Origin: Candidatus Woesearchaeota archaeon | Lineage (GTDB): Archaea > Nanobdellota > Nanobdellia > Woesearchaeales > GW2011-AR9 | Assembly (NCBI GenBank): GCA_016179995.1 | Contig: JACPCC010000030.1 | Coordinates: 1-7,715, forward strand | Length of the DNA: 7,715 nt | Direction of reading: 5' to 3' | Shown: piece after piece, positions 6,353 through 7,715 of the stretch | Layout: every line of letters begins with the position of its first letter | How positions within the stretch are numbered: the first letter of the stretch is position 1 | The notes under the pieces: generated by a model | Databases searched by the model: none | The model's input: the letters and a program-made list of their open reading frames with translations, nothing else | What the model was told of the DNA's origin: nothing | Program-made: the position numbers and the translations under genes

Positions 6353-6541
6353 AGTAATACTTCAGTGTTATGAAGTTTGCAACACCGTCGTGGTCATGAG
6401 TTTTACCGAAATCTTTCTTAGTCTATCTTTGTAGATTAAATGTAGAATTACAATATTTCGGCTCTGTTCCAGCGAATAGCAACGTAAAACTCATCTCTTG
6501 ACCTTGACGACGGTGTTGCTTCACTTTACTGAAGTATTACT
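6353..6541. mobile_element. MITE-like 189-bp palindromic element (non-coding)
   Basis: The ends are perfect 14-bp inverted repeats (AGTAATACTTCAGT at 6353-6366; its complement at 6528-6541). Pairing continues inward with interruptions: TGAAG/CTTCA (6371-6375/6519-6523), a 12-bp block 6380-6391/6507-6518, GGTCA/TGACC (6392-6396/6499-6503) and a 10-bp block 6397-6406/6484-6493, about 46 bp in all. The 77-bp centre holds CGAAAT/ATTTCG (6407-6412/6455-6460) enclosing two small hairpins (6419-6438 and 6441-6452) and a weak third one (6466-6483). Direct repeats GAATCT flank both ends. No ORF is inside. Terminal inverted repeats plus a flanking duplication are the hallmark of a non-autonomous transposon; an independently functional structured RNA is the main alternative. 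It fills most of the 306-bp gap between the lipoprotein and TFS genes. Confidence 0.55.
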
Positions 6542-6547
6542 GAATCT
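6540..6547 (+). repeat. Right direct repeat flanking the palindromic element (putative target-site duplication)
   Basis: CTGAATCT is identical to 6345-6352. The six bases outside the terminal inverted repeat are GAATCT at 6542-6547. Confidence 0.55.
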
Positions 6548-6563
6548 ATCGTTCTCTAAAACT

Positions 6564-6590
6564 GTATTTTAAAGTAAATAGTATTTTAAA
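6564..6590 (+). promoter_or_regulatory. Twin TATA-like boxes; the distal one drives TFS
   Basis: GTATTTTAAA occurs twice as a direct repeat, at 6564-6573 and 6581-6590, 17 bp apart. The second copy is centred about 27 bp upstream of the ATG at 6613 and so predicts a leaderless TFS message. The first copy, read on the minus strand as TTTAAAATA, would start a minus-strand transcript near 6543, at the outer end of the palindromic element. Confidence 0.5.
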
Positions 6591-6612
6591 CAGGTTCCCT
6601 TTTCAAGTTTAA

Positions 6613-6939
6613 ATGTTCTGTTCTACTTGCGGCAGCCTGCTCATGCCCCAAAAAACTGAGTTTGGCACTTGGAATTCTTGTCCTAATGGACATTCCCAGC
6701 CAGAACTTAATCAAGAGCGGAAAATATTAATTTCTAAAAACCAGGATCGTGGAAAGCACATAGAAGTGATGGGTGGAGAAAATATTCTTGCTGTACATGA
6801 CCATAAATGTCCGAAGTGCGGTTATGATAAAGCAGAATTGAGAGAAATGAGCTGTTCTTATTCTGACGAAGACAATACCTATTTGATGAAATGCGGCAAA
6901 TGCGGGTTTGTGGAGAAGTTGGAAGGGAAGACGAAGTAG
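6613..6939 (+). CDS. tfs: Transcription factor S (TFS/TFIIS-like transcript cleavage factor)
   Basis: A 108-residue protein of standard TFS length with two zinc ribbons. The N-terminal ribbon has C3-x2-C6 and C23-x3-H27, so the fourth ligand appears to be His (CPNGH) rather than Cys. The C-terminal ribbon has C66-x2-C69 and C94-x2-C97. The acidic pair needed to stimulate RNA cleavage in the polymerase active site is present as D85-E86 in the tip loop (Y-S-D-E-D-N-T), although the usual R-S-A before it has become S-Y-S. It should enter the RNA polymerase funnel and rescue backtracked complexes. Paralogues without the acidic pair can be inhibitory; this one keeps it. The ATG is supported by a TATA box about 27 bp upstream. 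It stands alone and is divergent from the lipoprotein gene. Confidence 0.93.
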   Translation: MFCSTCGSLLMPQKTEFGTWNSCPNGHSQPELNQERKILISKNQDRGKHIEVMGGENILAVHDHKCPKCGYDKAELREMSCSYSDEDNTYLMKCGKCGFVEKLEGKTK

Positions 6940-6961
6940 AGTTAATCGTAGTTTAATAACA

Positions 6962-6969
6962 TTTTTTTT
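6962..6969 (+). terminator. T8 tract after TFS
   Basis: An eight-T run 23 bp after the TFS stop codon, followed by another T5 run at 6987-6991, fits archaeal U-tract termination. The remaining 6940-7040 gap holds nothing else I can identify. Confidence 0.45.
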
Positions 6970-7030
6970 AATTCAATAATAATCTCTTTTTAGAATAATC
7001 TGACATTAAAGCCAACATTTACTCGCCTCT

Positions 7031-7036
7031 AAAAAA
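7031..7036 (-). terminator. T6 tract after the mini membrane protein gene (minus strand)
   Basis: On the minus strand, six T follow the TAA stop (7041-7043) by four bases. This is a plausible but short U-tract terminator facing the TFS terminator. Confidence 0.3.
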
Positions 7037-7040
7037 CAAT

Positions 7041-7229
7041 TTAATCGGCATGCGTTAACTTTTGTATTGAATAAATCAACAAGACAAATCCTACTATAAA
7101 CAATATTATATGTATATAAGTATTATTTAATATGGGTATACGATCCATAAGAGTCCATAAGCTTCTAAAAATCAATACTGATGAAAGAATTAAGATTGAT
7201 TCTAAAAAAATATGTGAGGACTTTTTCAT
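7041..7229 (-). CDS. Two-helix mini membrane protein, unknown function
   Basis: I start this gene at the ATG at 7229 (62 residues) because a TATA box on the minus strand lies 26 bp upstream. A TTG at 7250 would extend it by seven Lys-rich residues. The protein starts M-K-K-S-S and has two hydrophobic segments, about residues 8-22 and 39-54, joined by a short polar loop (R-S-L-W-T-L-M-D-R-I-P). It ends in a short polar tail, Q-K-L-T-H-A-D. It is an integral membrane protein of unknown function, and I do not recognise a family. It lies immediately downstream of the MFS-type gene on the same strand, with its own predicted promoter across that gene's stop codon, so it may be expressed both with and without its neighbour. 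Confidence 0.6.
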   Translation of the reverse strand: MKKSSHIFLESILILSSVLIFRSLWTLMDRIPILNNTYIHIILFIVGFVLLIYSIQKLTHAD

Positions 7230-7251
7230 ATATTTTGCTAATTTCTTCAAA

Positions 7252-7259
7252 TATTTAAA
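7252..7259 (-). promoter_or_regulatory. TATA box for the mini membrane protein, overlapping the upstream stop codon
   Basis: On the minus strand this reads TATTTAAA and is centred 26 bp from the ATG at 7229. It overlaps the TAA stop (7255-7257) of the MFS-type gene and predicts a leaderless transcript. Confidence 0.45.
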
Positions 7260-7715
7260 CTATTTGTTTTTCTAATTGTTTTAACTTATACCTGGCCACT
7301 ATCGGATACATTAAAACAATCGCTCCAAACATTACAAAAGCTAACCAATACTCTTTCCAATAGAAGAATAGTGAAGATAATGCTAAAGTGATGAATCGGC
7401 CAAAATTTAAGAAAAATTCTCTGGCTCTCCAGAAAGTGTAGTTGAGTTCTTTGTGGTCCATAGACAGAGCCATTCTTATGGGATAGGTGATAGTTAGAAG
7501 AATACAGGTGATGGTTACTAAGATTGTCCAAATGGTTTGTGTTTTAGCCAGAGGTAGTAAAAGTATGGTTAAACTTAAGCAGAGAAATGGAATCAACAAC
7601 AAACTAAGTCTTTCTTTTTGATAGTCTGAATAATATGAAACTACAATGGAACCTATAACTCCAATTAGTCCTAAATAACCTAAAAAAAGACCATATTTTA
7701 TTTCTTCGTGAAAAA
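7255..7715 (-). CDS. MFS-type membrane transporter, C-terminal part (5' end outside window)
   Basis: The frame is open to the right edge of the window, so the TTG at 7602 is internal and about 37 further residues are visible upstream of it. The translated part has five hydrophobic segments. The first (GLFLGYLGLIGVIGS) is followed by S-Y-Y-S-D-Y-Q-K-E-R, a degenerate form of MFS motif A (G-x3-D-x-x-G-R-R) that in 12-helix transporters sits between helices 8 and 9 as well as 2 and 3. The remaining four segments and a short charged tail (K-Q-L-E-K-Q-I-V) fit helices 9-12. The segment F-W-R-A-R-E-F-F-L-N-F-G-R before the next-to-last helix also looks MFS-like. The substrate cannot be told from this half. 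The stop codon is five bases from the nearest possible start (TTG 7250) of the next gene on this strand. Confidence 0.65.
   Translation of the reverse strand, partial: FHEEIKYGLFLGYLGLIGVIGSIVVSYYSDYQKERLSLLLIPFLCLSLTILLLPLAKTQTIWTILVTITCILLTITYPIRMALSMDHKELNYTFWRAREFFLNFGRFITLALSSLFFYWKEYWLAFVMFGAIVLMYPIVARYKLKQLEKQIV

Noticed and set aside
6353..6541. SRP (7S) RNA gene
   Set aside because: Long stem and branched apex are suggestive, but the conserved helix 8 GGAA/GNRA loop with AGCAG context is not found on either strand; only a loose AGCAA is seen at 6478-6482.
6353..6541. CRISPR array or protein-coding content in the palindrome
   Set aside because: No repeated units beyond the two arms, and no open frame of useful length on either strand.

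Overview
The window looks like a chromosome segment from an AT-rich archaeon, most likely a DPANN lineage such as the Woesearchaeota/Pacearchaeota group. That placement is inference. It rests on an archaeal-type transcription factor S (TFS), a surface protein with a PGF-pre-PGF domain, a Cys-rich lipoprotein of a style common in those genomes, and TATA boxes about 26 bp upstream of start codons with almost no leader.

Layout: (1) the 3' part of a secreted or surface protein enters from the left edge (+, 2-1303); (2) a convergent small DUF192 gene (-, 1331-1669); (3) a divergent intergenic region, then a cytosolic Hanks-type Ser/Thr kinase with all catalytic motifs (+, 1831-2952); (4) a 189-bp gap holding a compact four-helix structure (3033-3107) whose first base lies where a TATA box would place the transcription start; (5) an RlhA-like U32 family gene (+, 3142-5453) split by a frameshift near 4935-4963, with about 17-20 residues apparently missing at the break and 12-bp tandem repeats further on; (6) a convergent lipoprotein gene (-, 5503-6306) with two six-cysteine repeats of identical spacing; (7) a divergent region filled by a 189-bp inverted-repeat element (6353-6541) flanked by a 6-8 bp direct repeat; (8) the TFS gene (+, 6613-6939); (9) a convergent pair on the minus strand, a two-helix mini membrane protein (7041-7229) and the C-terminal half of an MFS-type transporter running off the right edge (7255-7715).

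The genes alternate strand and form no obvious operon or pathway. Roles cover cell envelope (surface protein, lipoprotein, transporter), signalling (kinase), RNA modification (U32) and transcript cleavage (TFS). The two signals not explained by genes are the MITE-like palindromic element between lipoprotein and TFS, and the structured RNA candidate ahead of the U32 gene. I recognise neither as a known family. No complete new multi-gene system is visible.
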